This document shows positions 4,590 to 5,840 of a stretch of 5,840 bases of DNA, piece by piece; position 1 is the stretch's first letter; each line of letters opens with the position of its first letter. The notes beneath the pieces were generated by a model. It did no database searches and was not told the origin of the DNA. It saw only the letters and a program-made list of their open reading frames with translations. This DNA is from DASTOB01 sp035720425. GTDB taxonomy: Bacteria > Chloroflexota > Limnocylindria > Limnocylindrales > CSP1-4. Location: contig DASTOB010000110.1 in assembly GCA_035720425.1 (NCBI GenBank), positions 1-5,840 on the forward strand. Reading direction: 5' to 3'. The position numbers were made by a program, and so were the translations under genes.

Positions 4590-5840
4590 TGTTCTCGAAG
4601 ATCCTCATCGCCAACCGGGGGGAGATCGCCCTTCGGATCCTGCGCGCCTGCCGGCAGCTCGGCGTCGGCGCCGTCGTCGCGTACAGCGAGGCGGATCGCG
4701 ACAGCCTGCCCGTCCAGCTCGCGGACGAGGCGATCTGCATCGGGCCGGCCGACGCGCGGCGGTCGTACCTGTCGGTGCCCGCCGTGATCAGCGCCGCGAT
4801 CGTCACCGAGTGCGACGCGATCCACCCGGGCTACGGCTTCCTGTCGGAGGACGAGGGCTTCGCCGAGGTCGTTCGGGCGCACGGGCTCACGTTCATCGGC
4901 CCGCCGGCGGCCGTGCTCGAGCGGTTCGGCTCGAAGGAGGGGTCGCGCCGGCTCCTCGCGTCCCACGGCCTGCCGACGATCCCGGGATCGGAGGGGCTCC
5001 TCCGCGACGACATGCACGCGCTGGCCGAGGCGGAGCGGATCGGCTATCCCGTGCTCATCAAGCCGTCCGCGGGCGGGGGCGGCAAGGGGATGCGCATGGT
5101 GCGCACGCCCCGGGAGCTCGAGTCCGCGCTGCGCGTCTGCCGCTCCGAGGCGAAGGCCGCCTTCGGCGACGACTCGCTGTACCTCGAGAAGTGGCTCGAC
5201 GAGAACCGACACGTCGAGGTCCAGGTGGCGGTCGACCGCTACGGGGCCGGGATCCATCTCGGCGAGCGCGACTGCTCCGTCCAGCGCCGGCACCAGAAGA
5301 TCATCGAGGAGGCGCCGACGCCGGCGCTCTCGCCGGCCGCCCGGGCGGACCTGTGCGGGCGGGCCGTGCGGGCCGTCGTCGCCGCCGGCTACGAGAACCT
5401 CGGCACACTCGAGTTCCTCGTCGACCGCGACGGCAACTTCTACTTCATCGAGATCAACTGCCGGATCCAGGTGGAGCACCCGGTGACGGAGATGCTGACC
5501 GGGCAGGATCTCGTCGTCATGCAGATCCGGATCGCCGCCGGGGAGCCCCTGGGGCTGTCGCAGGCCGACATCGTGTCGCGCGGCCACGCCATCGAGTTCC
5601 GGATCAACGCCGAGGATCCCGAGCACGAGTTCCGCCCGGCAGCCGGCCTCATCGAGCGGGTTCACGTGCCGGGCGGGCCGGGCGTACGGATGGACTCGCA
5701 CATCTATCCCGGCTACGAGGTGCCGCCGTACTACGACTCGCTGCTCGGCAAGCTCGTCGTGTGGGGACCGGATCGCGAAACGGCGATCGCCCGGTCGCGG
5801 GTCGCGCTCGACGAGCTGCTCATCGAGGGCCTGGTCACGA
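4589..5840 (+). CDS. accC: Acetyl-CoA carboxylase biotin carboxylase subunit, 3'-truncated by window end
   Basis: Biotin carboxylase uses ATP and bicarbonate to carboxylate protein-bound biotin. ATG at 4589 overlaps the upstream TGA by 1 base (TGATG) and opens with FSKILIANRGEIALRILRA, the expected AccC start; no clear ribosome binding site is seen, so translation probably depends on coupling. The window shows 417 residues of about 450. In order: AIHPGYGFLSE, K116, the ATP-grasp glycine loop from K158 (KPSAGGGGKGMRMV), RDCSVQRRHQK with K237 (E. coli K238), the catalytic E288/N290/R292 in FIEINCRIQVEHPVTEM, RINAEDP with R338, and VPPYYDSLLGKL. All these catalytic and ATP-binding residues are present. 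Position 291 is Cys where E. coli has Thr. The reading frame is still open at the window end, so a C-terminal biotin carrier fusion can be neither seen nor excluded. The family call is secure; the choice between a stand-alone AccC and a longer alpha-type acyl-CoA carboxylase chain is not. Confidence 0.95.
   Translation, partial: MFSKILIANRGEIALRILRACRQLGVGAVVAYSEADRDSLPVQLADEAICIGPADARRSYLSVPAVISAAIVTECDAIHPGYGFLSEDEGFAEVVRAHGLTFIGPPAAVLERFGSKEGSRRLLASHGLPTIPGSEGLLRDDMHALAEAERIGYPVLIKPSAGGGGKGMRMVRTPRELESALRVCRSEAKAAFGDDSLYLEKWLDENRHVEVQVAVDRYGAGIHLGERDCSVQRRHQKIIEEAPTPALSPAARADLCGRAVRAVVAAGYENLGTLEFLVDRDGNFYFIEINCRIQVEHPVTEMLTGQDLVVMQIRIAAGEPLGLSQADIVSRGHAIEFRINAEDPEHEFRPAAGLIERVHVPGGPGVRMDSHIYPGYEVPPYYDSLLGKLVVWGPDRETAIARSRVALDELLIEGLVT

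Noticed and set aside
3710..5701. 663-codon open frame on the minus strand opposite accB-like and accC
   Set aside because: Antisense shadow of two genes with clear family motifs. Long minus-strand frames are expected in DNA with G/C-rich third positions, and the translation matches no recognisable domain.

Overview
The window is very GC-rich DNA (clearly above 65% by eye, with mostly G/C third positions) and is read entirely on the + strand. It holds seven tightly packed genes and no intergenic gap longer than 4 bases. The layout suggests a free-living bacterium with a divided type II acetyl-CoA carboxylase. A high-GC Chloroflexota lineage (Limnocylindria/Ellin6529-like) or a similar soil or freshwater phylum is my best guess. 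That rests on general resemblance of gene order and protein style, and a taxonomic search would be needed to confirm it.

Layout: (1) 1-765, the 3' part of a biotin-protein ligase (BirA) whose start lies upstream of the window; (2) 770-1396, an ECF-type sigma-70 family factor; (3) 1393-1875, a small cysteine-free protein with one C-terminal hydrophobic segment, possibly the sigma factor's partner; (4) 1877-2812, accD; (5) 2805-3866, accA; (6) 3870-4589, an accB-like gene; (7) 4589-5840, accC, cut off by the window end. Genes 2 to 7 overlap or are separated by 1 to 4 bases, and four in a row start with GTG. The run looks like one translationally coupled operon with no visible internal promoter or terminator.

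How the genes should work together: BirA attaches biotin to a carrier domain, AccC carboxylates the biotin using ATP and bicarbonate, and AccA/AccD transfers the carboxyl group to acetyl-CoA to make malonyl-CoA for fatty acid synthesis. AccA, AccD and AccC keep their family motifs as far as they can be seen.

The main anomaly is the gene in the accB position. Its C-terminal biotinyl-like domain aligns without gaps to E. coli BCCP across the biotin hairpin, but the biotin-accepting lysine is glycine (G190) and the AMKM motif reads MLGV. No lysine occurs anywhere after residue 55. This protein cannot be a normal biotin carrier. It may be a structural or regulatory pseudo-carrier, comparable in principle to the plant BADC proteins. 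The true biotin acceptor would then lie elsewhere, either on another gene or on a domain fused to AccC beyond the window end. Other points of interest are the sigma factor/membrane protein pair embedded in a carboxylase operon, an extra segment of about 26 residues between two active-site motifs of BirA, the replaced N-terminus and added C-terminal tail of AccA, and Cys in place of Thr at the AccC catalytic strand.
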